From: Roseiconus nitratireducens
GTDB taxonomy: Bacteria > Planctomycetota > Planctomycetia > Pirellulales > Pirellulaceae
Reading direction: 5' to 3'
Length of the DNA stretch: 64,000 bases
NCBI RefSeq assembly: GCF_008629675.1
Contig: NZ_VWOX01000001.1
Coordinates: 1-64,000, forward strand
Shown here in pieces: positions 28,684-38,088 of the stretch. Below the pieces are notes generated by a model. That model saw only the letters and a program-made list of their open reading frames with translations, had not been told where the DNA came from and did no database searches. The position numbers and the translations under genes were made by a program. Position 1 is the stretch's first letter. Each line of letters begins with the position of its first letter.

Positions 28684-29268
28684 ATGTCGAACCAACTTCA
28701 GATGCAGCCGACGTTTCGGGTCGAGTTGCCCGACGAATTGGAGCAGGTCAAGCGTCGATTGCGTGCGGCCGTCCGATCGCCCGAGCTATCCGAGCACGTG
28801 AACTGTGCCGGCTACGTGTTCGACTATCGCATCGAAGCGTCACAGCAGCGATTTTGGTCTCCCCACCTTTCGGTGCAACTCGGCGAAGCGACGGAGCCAG
28901 GGACGACGGAAGCATTTTGCCGGTTTTCCCCGCGTCCGGATATTTGGATGATGGTTGCGGCCGTCTACATGGTGGCCGCTTGCTGCCTTTTTGGTGCATT
29001 CGTTTTCGGTTCTGCGCAGTGGATGCTCGGTAACACGCCTTGGGCACTGGCAGCGATTCCCGTGGGCCTGTTGGTGATCCTTGCATTGCACGTCGCCAGC
29101 CTGGTCGGCCAGCGATTGAGTCAGGATCAGATGGAATTATTGCGGCATCGATGGGAACGCACCCTTGAGATCGCGTTCGCAGATCGAGATCGGGGACCGG
29201 GCGAATCGGCACCGGCGGATCCGGGACCGGGAGCCGGGCCGGCGGAAGTGCCTGTTGTGTCCGGTTGA
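28684..29268 (+). CDS. Hypothetical protein with two transmembrane helices
   Basis: The 194-residue protein has a soluble N-terminal part of about 95 residues, then two helices (about residues 99-118 and 122-145, MVAAVYMVAACCLFGAFVFG and LAAIPVGLLVILALHVAS) and a helical, then low-complexity Gly/Pro/Ala tail (ADPGPGAGPAEVP). ATG at 28684 chosen; the frame is open to 28279 but that part overlaps the opposite gene. No family recognised. Confidence 0.7.
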   Translation: MSNQLQMQPTFRVELPDELEQVKRRLRAAVRSPELSEHVNCAGYVFDYRIEASQQRFWSPHLSVQLGEATEPGTTEAFCRFSPRPDIWMMVAAVYMVAACCLFGAFVFGSAQWMLGNTPWALAAIPVGLLVILALHVASLVGQRLSQDQMELLRHRWERTLEIAFADRDRGPGESAPADPGPGAGPAEVPVVSG

Positions 29269-29740
29269 ATCTTGGAAGTGTCCGGTTGCGTCTCGGCAGT
29301 TTCTCGTTGAGTCCGTGTTCAAGCGGTGCGTCGCGAATCTCGCGGCGTTTTTTTTGAGCGGGTTGGGGTTCACCCGTGGGCGGGTCGTGTTCCTGCTGGA
29401 CACGTCAAAGTCACCAACCCCTGCTTGCCACTTCGGGTGTTTGTCAACGGATAGTCGTCTGTCAACTTGTTCGCGCAACCCAGTTGGCCCAAGCTTTGCG
29501 ACCGAGACGGTCGCCGGCACGGCTGGGGGGCAGCACTGCTGGGGCTCTGCATTGTGGGGGCCTGGGCGGTGAGGCGGCACCTGAGAAATCGAGGGACGAT
29601 TCTTCAGGGTGCAGGTGGCGGGTTGATTGGGGATTTTCGCGAGAGCCCGGCAACCCGTTAGAATGATGCTGGGCGTTGAGGTTTGACGCGCCACCAGTGT
29701 TCACAATTTGCGTCGCGCTACCGAGATCGAGAATTCGTCC
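29269..29740. other. Intergenic region upstream of the sigma factor gene
   Basis: No coding frame is convincing. Contains a short direct repeat (GTGTCCGGTTG at about 29258 and 29279) and a T8 tract near 29346. TTAGAAT at 29658-29664 lies about 80 bases upstream of the sigma factor ATG and could be a -10 box; the -35 box is unclear. Confidence 0.45.
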
Positions 29741-30448
29741 ATGCTTGCCGACGACCGCCCTGAACCGGATCCAGCTCCCGAAAAAGCGGGTGGGGACGAT
29801 TCTGTCGGTGGAGAGCAGACCGTTCTTTCGCCCGAGCTGCGTCAACGCTTGAATTCAGAACCGGACAAGGTGCTGGCCGACGCATTTCTGGAATACCGGA
29901 CCTCGTTTCGGTATCTGGTCCTGTTCCGGATGGACCGCCGGTTGTCCAAGCGAATCGATCCGGACGACGTGCTTCAGGAAGCGTTTCTGTCGGCCAAGTC
30001 CCGCCTGCCCCACTTTCTTGCAGCCCGAAAGCACACGCTGTTCGCTTGGTTGCGGATGATCGTCGTCCAGACCCTTTGTGACGTTCACCGCCGACATTTA
30101 ACCGCCGAGCGCCGGTCGGCCGGTCGTGAAGTTCAATTGGGTTCCTCCTCGGTACGTTACCCGCAAACGACATCGCTCTCGCTGGCTGGAAAGTTGGCGG
30201 CCGACCAGCCGACACCCAGCGGCGTGGTGATGCGGGAAGAGTCCGTGGCGTTGCTGGAGCGATTGATCGCGACATTGTCCGAGCAAGACCAGGAAGTGAT
30301 CGCGATGCGACACTTTGAAAACCTGGGCAATCAGCAGGTGGCCGAGGTGTTGATGATCAGCAGCACCGCCGCCAGCAACCGCTACGTCCGCGCCCTGCAG
30401 CGGCTCCGCGACGTGCTGGAGCGTGCCGGCCTGGGGATGGCGTCATGA
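29741..30448 (+). CDS. ECF-type RNA polymerase sigma factor
   Basis: The 235-residue product has sigma region 2 (FRYLVLFRMDRRLSKRIDPDDVLQEAFLSA...LFAWLRMIVVQTLCDVHRRHL) and region 4 (VALLERLIATLSEQDQEVIAMRHFENLGNQQVAEVLMISSTAASNRYVRALQRLRDVL). An acidic N-terminal extension of about 35 residues precedes region 2. It overlaps the downstream kinase gene by four bases (ATGA), so this is the planctomycete ECF-kinase arrangement in which the kinase probably controls the sigma factor by phosphorylation. Promoters it recognises are unknown. ATG 29741 preferred over an upstream TTG. Confidence 0.92.
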   Translation: MLADDRPEPDPAPEKAGGDDSVGGEQTVLSPELRQRLNSEPDKVLADAFLEYRTSFRYLVLFRMDRRLSKRIDPDDVLQEAFLSAKSRLPHFLAARKHTLFAWLRMIVVQTLCDVHRRHLTAERRSAGREVQLGSSSVRYPQTTSLSLAGKLAADQPTPSGVVMREESVALLERLIATLSEQDQEVIAMRHFENLGNQQVAEVLMISSTAASNRYVRALQRLRDVLERAGLGMAS

Positions 30449-33282
30449 CGGCGGATCCTTCCAGCGCGTCCGAGACGGATGTGTTGAAAATCGCCGGGGA
30501 TCACGACGAAGAACTGCGTGCACTCGCGCCCGTGATGAAGCTGTTGGACCAGGCCCGCGAAGCGATGGTCACGCCGCTGGAGCCATCGCCGACGCCCGCC
30601 GACGTCCCACCACCGCCGCGGTTAGGAGATTACGAGTTGCTCTCGCCGATCGGCCGAGGCGGCATGGGCGTGGTGTATGAGGCGCGTCAGTGTTCGTTGG
30701 ATCGCATCGTGGCGCTGAAAGTTTTGCCCAAGTCCGTGCTGCCGGGGTCGGAGCACGATCTGGTGGCCGAAGACGCGACCGAGCGCAAGGTCGTTCAACG
30801 GTTTCATATTGAAGCCCGTGCCGCCGCCCGGTTGCACCATTCCAACATCGTCCCGGTGTACGGCTTTGGGGAGGATGCCGGGTTTTATTTTTTCGTCATG
30901 CAACGGATCTACGGCAAGAGCTTGGACCGCTGGTTTGAGCAGCCGGTGGGGCTGGATGTTTCCCTTCCGGTCGATGACCGGACCCGGGTCCGGTTGCTGG
31001 CCCACTTCGGCAGGCAAGCCGCATCGGGGCTCGCCTACGCTCACGCCGAGGGGATCCTTCACCGCGACATCAAACCGGCCAATCTGTTGGTCGACCAGGA
31101 CTTGAACGTCCAGATCGCCGACTTCGGTGTGGCCCGGATCGATGACGCCGACGCCGTGACCCGAACCAGCGACGTCGTGGGAACGTTGCGGTACATGTCG
31201 CCGGAACAGTTGGCCGGTGAGAGCTGTCCCCAAAGCGACGTGTACAGTTTGGGTGTGACGTTGTATGAGCTGGCCACCGGGGTTCCCGCGGTCAATGAAG
31301 CGTCGGTGCGGCAAGCGATTCTGTTGCAAAAGATGCCCACCGGACCAGTCCCACTGTCGAAGTGCGCGCCCTCTTTGCCGTTGGACCTCAGGACGATCAT
31401 TGAGAAGGCAATGGCACCGGAGCTGTCCCACCGTTACCCCGATGCCCGCGCCCTTGCGGAGGACCTGAGTCGGTTCAACGAGGGGCGGCCGATTCTGGCG
31501 CGGCGTCTGTCCTGGCACGAACGGTCCGCCCGCTGGTTGCGGAAGAACCGGATGGTTTCGACGCTGACGGCCCTGCTGCTAGCCGCGGTCACGCTGACCG
31601 CCGTGGTCGCCATCTCCGGCCAGGCACGCATCTCACAGACGCTGGATCAAGAGATGAAGACCTCCAGGTTGGCGACCGACGCGATGCATGAGATCTTCAA
31701 GCAGTATTCCACCACCGCCGATTCAATGAGCCTGGATTTCGATGCCGACGACTATTCCGCGCCGCTGACGGACCCGAGAGACGCAGTGCTGTTCGAAGAC
31801 CTGCTCGAGTACTACAGCGAGTTGGCTGCACAGCCGGGTGGTGGTGAAACGCAAACCGACGGGAATTTGGATGCGGGGCTGGCAAGAGCGCACTTGGGAA
31901 CGATCCAGCATCAGTTGGGGCGACACGAAGCGGCGCTCCAGTCATTCGAACAGGCTTTGACGGAGATCCCCAGCGATCATCCTTTGTTGCGGGCTCGTGT
32001 CCAGAACAAGATCGGGATCACGTTGAAAGACATGGGACGTCTGGAACCCGCCCGGCAAAGTCACAAATCTGCGATCGCGACTTTGCAACCCCTGATCGGA
32101 CCGGAGGCTTCGCCGCGGGCCCGGTTCGAATTGGCTCGCAGCAAACTTCTGCTTGCCATCCGCGGTCTGCCACGAACCGGGCCCACGGTCTGGCCACCCC
32201 CGCGCGCGTTTCGCCCGCCGCTTTCGAAACGTTCGGGCGTCCGCGGTCGCCGTCTGCCTGGGCGAGCGATTTTTATGATGCGGAATTCGGCAACGCCGCT
32301 TCCGACCGACGGTCCCTCGTCGCCGGAATTGTTCCGCGAAGCCATGCAGGAGTTGCAGCGTCTGCATCGCGAAGTGCCTGACTCACACGCCGTCACCTTG
32401 ATGTTGGCCGCGGCCGTGCGAGAAGCGTTGGGCCCTCAGGTTGCCGGACCACAGCAGGATTTCTTGCGCTGGCACTGGGCCGAAGAGGCGCACTGCATCC
32501 TGTCCGACCAGATTTGGCAGCGGCGCGGCACCGAGCAGGACGCGGCGTTTCGGTATGAACTGGCGCGTCTGCTGACCAACGTGGATGTGCTTCGACCCAT
32601 GAATTCGGCTCACCGAAAGGTCGCTCTGCGACGGATCAACGCGGCCCAACCCCATCTGCAATCGCTGGTGGATCGATTCCCGGGAGTCTCTGCCTACGAA
32701 CGCTTGTCGATCGAGGCGGCCGTCAAAGAGGCGACGCTGCAGTTGGATCTGTTCGACTCGGGCGAACCGACCACCCGCGAGGCCGCCCACGGTGTTCGCG
32801 AACGCCTGCAACAGGCCATGCAAAGGCAACAACGGTTGCGGAGGGTCGGAAAAAACAGCGGCGGAGAAGCCCTGTGGTGCACCCTGATCTTGATGCAATT
32901 GGGCGACATTCAGGCTCGCGTCGGTGCCAACGACCAGGCGATCCGCTTTTATCAACGGGCAATCCGCCTGCTGCCCATCGATTACCTGGACCAGCCGCCA
33001 ACCAGATCGGTCGCCGCGGAGTCGCCGCCGATTCGGTCGACGCATTTGGCCGCGGTCCGGCAGGCCGGGTTGGTCTTGCTGGAGCGTTTCCGCTTGGCTG
33101 CCAGATCCTCGCATCCGGAATTGGCCCAGAGGGCTCGAGTGTTCGCAGATCGACTGGCGGCCGGCGAGCCGGTTTCGAAGCGGGATCTGCGCGAAGCGAT
33201 TGGCGATCATCCGGTGGGGCAGCCTACGTCCACCGTGACCTCCGCCACCGCCCCCACCGTGCCCTCCGGACCAACGCCGTGA
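30445..33282 (+). CDS. Membrane Ser/Thr protein kinase with TPR-like sensor region
   Basis: The 945-residue protein has an N-terminal Hanks-type kinase domain (about residues 63-350): glycine loop IGRGGMGVVYEA, catalytic lysine VALK (K92), HRDIKPANLL (about 205), DFG (about 226), SPEQL activation-segment end. A single transmembrane helix follows (about 371-391), so the C-terminal tetratricopeptide-like region (about 420-900) lies outside. The gene is coupled to the sigma factor (ATGA). The segment at about residues 573-620 is Arg/Pro-rich and reads less naturally than its flanks; it may be natural low complexity or a pair of compensating frameshifts. Probably senses an extracytoplasmic signal and acts on the ECF factor. 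Confidence 0.9.
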   Translation: MTADPSSASETDVLKIAGDHDEELRALAPVMKLLDQAREAMVTPLEPSPTPADVPPPPRLGDYELLSPIGRGGMGVVYEARQCSLDRIVALKVLPKSVLPGSEHDLVAEDATERKVVQRFHIEARAAARLHHSNIVPVYGFGEDAGFYFFVMQRIYGKSLDRWFEQPVGLDVSLPVDDRTRVRLLAHFGRQAASGLAYAHAEGILHRDIKPANLLVDQDLNVQIADFGVARIDDADAVTRTSDVVGTLRYMSPEQLAGESCPQSDVYSLGVTLYELATGVPAVNEASVRQAILLQKMPTGPVPLSKCAPSLPLDLRTIIEKAMAPELSHRYPDARALAEDLSRFNEGRPILARRLSWHERSARWLRKNRMVSTLTALLLAAVTLTAVVAISGQARISQTLDQEMKTSRLATDAMHEIFKQYSTTADSMSLDFDADDYSAPLTDPRDAVLFEDLLEYYSELAAQPGGGETQTDGNLDAGLARAHLGTIQHQLGRHEAALQSFEQALTEIPSDHPLLRARVQNKIGITLKDMGRLEPARQSHKSAIATLQPLIGPEASPRARFELARSKLLLAIRGLPRTGPTVWPPPRAFRPPLSKRSGVRGRRLPGRAIFMMRNSATPLPTDGPSSPELFREAMQELQRLHREVPDSHAVTLMLAAAVREALGPQVAGPQQDFLRWHWAEEAHCILSDQIWQRRGTEQDAAFRYELARLLTNVDVLRPMNSAHRKVALRRINAAQPHLQSLVDRFPGVSAYERLSIEAAVKEATLQLDLFDSGEPTTREAAHGVRERLQQAMQRQQRLRRVGKNSGGEALWCTLILMQLGDIQARVGANDQAIRFYQRAIRLLPIDYLDQPPTRSVAAESPPIRSTHLAAVRQAGLVLLERFRLAARSSHPELAQRARVFADRLAAGEPVSKRDLREAIGDHPVGQPTSTVTSATAPTVPSGPTP

Positions 33283-33499
33283 TCCGTCGGTCGCCGGTTC
33301 GGCGAGTGATCGGGCAATCGCACACCACCGGCTCTTGAGGTGTGACAGCTGAGGGCGCGTGAGCGAATGTGCACGGGCTGTCCGCGTGGTCCGGCTTGAA
33401 ATCCGCTAGTGGCGTCAATTTAATCCATCGGCACCCGGTTTGCTTTCCTACGCTGGCAGGAGAACGGCCCCGCGTCCCGACACACGAGGAGGACACAAC

Positions 33500-34423
33500 A
33501 TGCATAAGGTATTGCTTCCAATCGATGGTTCCGAACCGTCTCTCGAGGCCGCTTGGTTGCTCGCGCACCTGCCGCACCCGGATCGCTTGGATCTGAAGGT
33601 GCTCAGCGTGGTGCAGCGTCCGTTCATCCACAGCAGCTACGCTACCGGTGAGCTGCTGGAGAAGGCTTACGAACAGGATCGCGTGTACGCGGCCCAGGCC
33701 TACACGAAAGTGGCCGAAATGTTCGAGGGTGCCAACGCCACCTTGGATCACGAGATCTCCGAGGGGCCCGTCGGCGAGGCGATTGTCGACGCCGCCGAGC
33801 GGTTCAACGCCGATCTGGTGGTCGTGGGCGCCAAAGGCCATTCGCAGATCGGTCGGATGCTGTTGGGCAGTGTCAGCGACCACGTCGCGACCCACTGCCC
33901 CTGCAGCACGCTGGTGGTGCGTCAGACCGGTTTGAAAGGGTCCGACAAGCCGATCAAGGTTTGCATGGCATACGAGGGGATTGATTCGGCGAAAGCTGCC
34001 CTTGGCGAGATCTCCGAAATCCCCTGGCGTTCCGGGACCGATTTTCACGTGTTGACCGTCGCCACCTACCTGTCCGACTTCATCGGCGTGGACGGCGCGG
34101 CAGCCGATGCCGAGCGAACGCAGCGGTTGGAATCGGATTTGAAGCTCGCCAGTGAGAAGCTTTCCGAGGTCGCGCCGCATGCCAAGACTCATTTGATCCG
34201 CAGCGATCATGTGGGCGAAGGCATTGTCGCGTTTGCTGAAGCCAACAACGTCGACCTGTTGGTGGTCGGCGAGTCGCCTCGCAACGCGGTCAATCGGTTT
34301 CTGCTTGGCAGCACCTCGCGTTACGTGTTGCGGCATGCTCCCTGTAGCGTCTGGGTCACTCGCAACCGTACCGTCCGGGATGCCCGGTCCGGTGCGGAGT
34401 CGCAGCAAACGGTCGCCGGCTGA
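33500..34423 (+). CDS. Tandem universal stress protein
   Basis: The 307-residue cytoplasmic protein has two UspA domains. The first begins MHKVLLPIDGSE and ends VGAKGHSQIGRMLLGSVSDHV, the ATP-binding G-2x-G-9x-G(S/T) pattern. The second ends VGESPRNAVNRFLLGSTSRYV, with a degenerate glycine pattern, so only one domain may bind nucleotide. AGGAGG lies about 8 bases before the ATG. Starts an apparent operon with the small cytochrome (35 bases downstream) and CBS protein. Confidence 0.9.
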   Translation: MHKVLLPIDGSEPSLEAAWLLAHLPHPDRLDLKVLSVVQRPFIHSSYATGELLEKAYEQDRVYAAQAYTKVAEMFEGANATLDHEISEGPVGEAIVDAAERFNADLVVVGAKGHSQIGRMLLGSVSDHVATHCPCSTLVVRQTGLKGSDKPIKVCMAYEGIDSAKAALGEISEIPWRSGTDFHVLTVATYLSDFIGVDGAAADAERTQRLESDLKLASEKLSEVAPHAKTHLIRSDHVGEGIVAFAEANNVDLLVVGESPRNAVNRFLLGSTSRYVLRHAPCSVWVTRNRTVRDARSGAESQQTVAG

Positions 34424-34458
34424 CGGACCCTCGCATTTTCGCATTCAAGGATTGTTTC

Positions 34459-34986
34459 ATGCGTGTTTTCATCGTTCTGATCTGCATCGTCCTTTCGCCG
34501 ATATCGTTGATTGCCGTTCCGCCGCTGGAGGCATCGGGCCAGGCTGGTTCGGACGCTGCGGCGCCGGTGGCTGCCCAGTCCGATGCCCAGTCCGATGCCC
34601 AGTCGGCCGGTGCCGACGCGGAGGGAGACACGACCAGCTACTGGATGGAAAAAAAGATGGGCTACGCGCAGCAGATTTTGCGCAGCCTTGCCACCGGCGA
34701 TTACGACGCAATCCACAAAGACGCCAAACAATTGCGCACGCTCAGCCGGGTCGAGGGGTTTGTGCGCAGTCGCAACCCGGAGTATCAGGTTCAGCTGAAG
34801 ATCTTCGAGCGTGTTTGTGACGAATTGGCGCGTCAGTCGGAGCAGGAGAATCTCTCGGGCGTCACGATGGCCTTCAACCAATTGACGGTCAGCTGCGTGG
34901 AATGCCACCGTTCGCTACGTGTGACCGATGGGTTGCCGAGCGATCAAAACGACACGGAGGGGAATTCTTTGGAGACGCAGAGATGA
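34459..34986 (+). CDS. Secreted single-heme cytochrome c, c-prime-like
   Basis: The 175-residue product has a signal peptide (about residues 1-28) and a low-complexity SDAQ repeat, then a helical domain with one heme motif CVECH at residues 146-150, close to the C-terminus as in cytochrome c-prime-type four-helix proteins. The lack of a distal axial methionine pattern would fit a gas-binding cytochrome, but that is inference. The gene overlaps the CBS gene by four bases. A role in redox or NO handling is possible. Confidence 0.75.
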   Translation: MRVFIVLICIVLSPISLIAVPPLEASGQAGSDAAAPVAAQSDAQSDAQSAGADAEGDTTSYWMEKKMGYAQQILRSLATGDYDAIHKDAKQLRTLSRVEGFVRSRNPEYQVQLKIFERVCDELARQSEQENLSGVTMAFNQLTVSCVECHRSLRVTDGLPSDQNDTEGNSLETQR

Positions 34987-35447
34987 ACGCGACGGTGACG
35001 ATCGACGACCACGTCGAGAGCTGGATGAACCGGAAGGTGCACAGCGTTCATCGCGATGCATCGGTTCGCGATGTGCTGGAGATCATGGCGAAGGAAGTCA
35101 TCGCTTCGGTGCCCGTGGTCGGTGAGAAGGGTGAAGTGGTCGGGATCGTCACGTTGGGGGATTTGGCTCGAGTGGTGTTGTCGACCGAACAGGTGCTCGA
35201 CAGCGATTTCCCGCACTACGAAGACTGCTTCTGGGCCGTCGATCTCTTTCAACGGCGGCTCGGTAGCGATCCGGTGTTGAACGTGATGAGTGAGAACGTG
35301 ACGTGCGTTCGTCCCGATCAATCGATGCGAGAAGCCGCATTGATCATGATCCGAGACCGCATCCGGCACCTGGCGGTGGTGGACGAACGGGGGTTGGTCG
35401 GAATGCTGGCCGCCATCGACTTCGTCCGGCTGATCGCCAAGGTCTAA
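34983..35447 (+). CDS. CBS-domain pair protein
   Basis: The 154-residue protein is two CBS repeats (VESWMNRKVHSVHRDASVRDVLEIMAKEVIASVPVV... and SDPVLNVMSENVTCVRPDQSMREAALIMIRD...), a nucleotide-sensing module that normally binds adenosine derivatives. There is no fused enzyme domain, so it should regulate a partner. Coupled to the cytochrome gene by an ATGA overlap and preceded by a USP gene, suggesting joint control. Confidence 0.88.
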   Translation: MNATVTIDDHVESWMNRKVHSVHRDASVRDVLEIMAKEVIASVPVVGEKGEVVGIVTLGDLARVVLSTEQVLDSDFPHYEDCFWAVDLFQRRLGSDPVLNVMSENVTCVRPDQSMREAALIMIRDRIRHLAVVDERGLVGMLAAIDFVRLIAKV

Positions 35448-35508
35448 CGGGTTCTCAGTCCGTCTTTTCGATGCCAGCGCGGCTAAACCACTCGCTCGAG
35501 TGGTCCAC

Positions 35509-36003
35509 TCAGTCAGCAGCATCATCGCCTTTGCCAGCGAGTTTGCCCTCAAGCGTCGAGGCAGACAGACCGCGGAATGTTCGCGGCAGAAACCCGCCGA
35601 CGTACCGTTGATAGTTCGCATAGGTGGAGAAACGGGTTCGCAGTTGACTCTCTTCGGCGGCGGCCTTTCGCAACAGCACGGCGACCAGCGTCAGCCATGC
35701 CGCCACCCGCCACCACGCCCAAGGGGCTGGCAGCAGCGCGGCTGTGCTTAACAGCAAGCCGACATACATCGGGTGCCGGACCCAGCGATACGGTCCGGCG
35801 GTCACAAGCCGGGCATCCCGGTCAAGATCGGTGTGGACGCGAATGTTGCGAAGGCCCATGGTCAGCCAGGACCACACCGCCAAGGCAATGCCCGGCGCGG
35901 CGGCTGCCAGCGTCAGCATCCAGTGGGACGACAGCTGCGTCGAGAGCACGATGGCGGCCGATAGCACAAACTGCATCACGACCAGAAACCACAGCGGAAT
36001 CAA
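35509..36003 (-). CDS. Isoprenylcysteine carboxylmethyltransferase-like membrane protein
   Basis: The 164-residue protein has three or four helices and the ICMT/PEMT-type signature GPYRWVRHPMYVGLLLS followed by EESQLRTRFSTYANYQRYVGGF. Such small membrane methyltransferases use SAM on hydrophobic substrates; substrate unknown. The likely start is TTG at 36003 with GGGAGG about 10 bases upstream. It lies 27 bases after the stop of the upstream methyltransferase gene, one operon. Confidence 0.8.
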   Translation of the reverse strand: MIPLWFLVVMQFVLSAAIVLSTQLSSHWMLTLAAAAPGIALAVWSWLTMGLRNIRVHTDLDRDARLVTAGPYRWVRHPMYVGLLLSTAALLPAPWAWWRVAAWLTLVAVLLRKAAAEESQLRTRFSTYANYQRYVGGFLPRTFRGLSASTLEGKLAGKGDDAAD

Positions 36004-36030
36004 TGACGGAAGCCTCCCGGAGCACGGCGA

Positions 36031-36762
36031 TCAGTCGGACGAGGTTGGTTTGCGAAATCGCAGGAAGTAGTTTTCCTCAAAGCCCGGGATCTTCACTTCT
36101 TCGGCAAACTGGAATCCGGCCTGCATGATCTCCGCGCGGAACACGTCCTTTCCGCCGCGCACATGCCCCAGAATGAATTCTCGGGACTTGCCGGGAATCC
36201 GTTCGAAGTCGATCACGACCAGGGTGCCTTCCGGCTTCAAAGCGTTTTCGATGGATTCCAGCGTGGCTTGCGGATGCTCGAAATGGTGGTAGGTGTCGCA
36301 GATGAAAACCAAATCCACCGAGTTGGGCGGCAGGCGGATGGAGCGGTCCGAGCCGAGCACGCAGGTGATGTTGGTCACGTCCTGTCTGGCGCCTTGCTCA
36401 TTGATGTGTTGCAGGAACCGTGGCGAAATGTCGACGGCAAAGACCCAGCCTTCCGGTCCCGCCGCGTCGGAGAACAGGCGGCTGAAAAAGCCCGTCCCGG
36501 CCCCCACATCGGCGACGCGATCGCCGGGGCCGACGCCGCACGCCTTGAGCACGGCGTCGCGGGCGGCAAACACTTCCCGGCTTTCGATTTCAAATCGTTC
36601 GACCCACTCTTGAATATCCAGTTGCGGATCGACAAATTTCTCATTGATACCCTCGGGGACTTCGACCGTTTGCGGCGCTGCTTCGACCGCCTCTTGAGCA
36701 AAAACAAGTGGACCCGGGCAACACAGCAACAGGCCGCAGGCGAACGATCGGATCGGAGACAT
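36031..36762 (-). CDS. Secreted-type class I SAM-dependent methyltransferase
   Basis: The 243-residue protein has a hydrophobic signal-like N-terminus (FACGLLLCCPGPLVFAQE) and a class I methyltransferase fold: motif I VADVGAGTGFFSRLFS, then FAVDISPRF, and VDLVFICDTYHHFEHP. A methyltransferase with a signal peptide is odd since SAM is cytoplasmic, but such fusions recur in planctomycetes. The ATG at 36762 (GAGGAT about 10 bases before) gives the signal; the longer frame is not needed. Upstream of the ICMT-like gene, divergent from the second USP gene. Confidence 0.85.
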   Translation of the reverse strand: MSPIRSFACGLLLCCPGPLVFAQEAVEAAPQTVEVPEGINEKFVDPQLDIQEWVERFEIESREVFAARDAVLKACGVGPGDRVADVGAGTGFFSRLFSDAAGPEGWVFAVDISPRFLQHINEQGARQDVTNITCVLGSDRSIRLPPNSVDLVFICDTYHHFEHPQATLESIENALKPEGTLVVIDFERIPGKSREFILGHVRGGKDVFRAEIMQAGFQFAEEVKIPGFEENYFLRFRKPTSSD

Positions 36763-37027
36763 CGGTGGGGATCCTCGGGAGTGGAGAAAGAAAGCTGCCA
36801 ACAAGCGGTCGACCAGAATAGCGTACAATTGATCCCGACGCTCTGAAGATGTGGCGGCAGATTTCCGGCTGGCCGGTTGCCGCCCCAAGTTCGCGTTGGC
36901 ACAAGCGCTGCTATTGATGTCGGAGAGGCCGATAGCGTGCGATTCTGTCGCGATGACGATCGGCGTCCGAGGTTCGCGTGTCCAGGAATACGACCGCGCC
37001 GGAGCCTTCCCCCTGCCGGAGATCACG

Positions 37028-37978
37028 ATGAAAGTTTTGCTCGCCACTGACCGGTCCGATCAAGCAGCTGCCGCCGCGAAGTTTTTGATGTCGCTGCGTT
37101 TCAAGGAACCGATGGAATTGACCATCGTCACCGCCTTGGGCGACCCCTACGGATCCAATCCGGATTCGACGCAGCATTGGTTCCCCGAGCTGCTCAAGCA
37201 GGAACGTGCCCGCATGGAACAACACCAGCACGACCTGAGCAAGCTGATGTCGCCTCGATGCCGGAGCATTGAAACGGTGTGTCGCGCCGGGCACCCGGTC
37301 AAGATCATTTTGGCCGAGGCGCAGAAGGGGGGCCACGACCTGATCGTCATGGGGGCGATCGGTCATTCGTTGATCGGACGACTGCTGGTCGGCAGCGTTT
37401 CCGACAACGTGGCGACACACGCAAAGTGTTCGGTGTTGATCGTGCGTCCCGGCGAGACGTCCGGTGAAAAGGGCGCGGAAGAATCTCACACCGGCACGCG
37501 AATTTCTATCGGCTATGACCGATCCAAGGCTTCGCGTCAGGCCGTTCAGGAAATGTTGGATTTGCAGTGGGAACCGGATACCGAGGTCAAATTGATTGGC
37601 GTCGCGCCGATCTACGACTACCTGCTGGGAAATGGGCTTTCCACCGCGGCGGTCGTCAACGAGGAAGAGGTGTTTCGGGAAATGCAGACCGCCGGCGAAA
37701 ACATGCGCGACGAAATCATCGAAACGCTGCCGAATGTGAAATCCGTCGTCAAGCACGATCAGCGCGTCGGTGATGCCATTGTTGAGGAAGCCGCCAAGAA
37801 TCACAGCGACCTGATCGTGGTCGGGGATTCCGGGCACAGCATGCTGGACGATTTGCTGCTGGGAAGCACGACCAAGTACGTCCTCCGACACGCGCGTTGC
37901 AGCGTGTGGATCTCGCGGCACCATCGACGGGTCGACGCGGGAGCTGAATCCACGGCCACGTCCAACGCGTCGGCTTGA
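37028..37978 (+). CDS. Tandem universal stress protein
   Basis: The 316-residue protein has two UspA domains: MKVLLATDRSDQAAAAAKFL...VMGAIGHSLIGRLLVGSVSDNV and ISIGYDRSKASRQAVQEML...VVGDSGHSMLDDLLLGSTTKYVL. The first retains the ATP-binding glycine pattern; the second GxSG...GS is close. It is a paralogue of the protein at 33500, the two flanking the cytochrome/CBS and methyltransferase genes. ATG at 37028 with GGAG six bases upstream. Confidence 0.9.
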   Translation: MKVLLATDRSDQAAAAAKFLMSLRFKEPMELTIVTALGDPYGSNPDSTQHWFPELLKQERARMEQHQHDLSKLMSPRCRSIETVCRAGHPVKIILAEAQKGGHDLIVMGAIGHSLIGRLLVGSVSDNVATHAKCSVLIVRPGETSGEKGAEESHTGTRISIGYDRSKASRQAVQEMLDLQWEPDTEVKLIGVAPIYDYLLGNGLSTAAVVNEEEVFREMQTAGENMRDEIIETLPNVKSVVKHDQRVGDAIVEEAAKNHSDLIVVGDSGHSMLDDLLLGSTTKYVLRHARCSVWISRHHRRVDAGAESTATSNASA

Positions 37979-38088
37979 TCGTCACGGCGTGGCTCCAGAG
38001 CGGCGGTGATCAGCGGGACAGCTTCACTTTCATCACAAACACCGAGATTGGCAGTGCAACGAGCGGCAAGGCTCTGCCCGCCGGCGCA

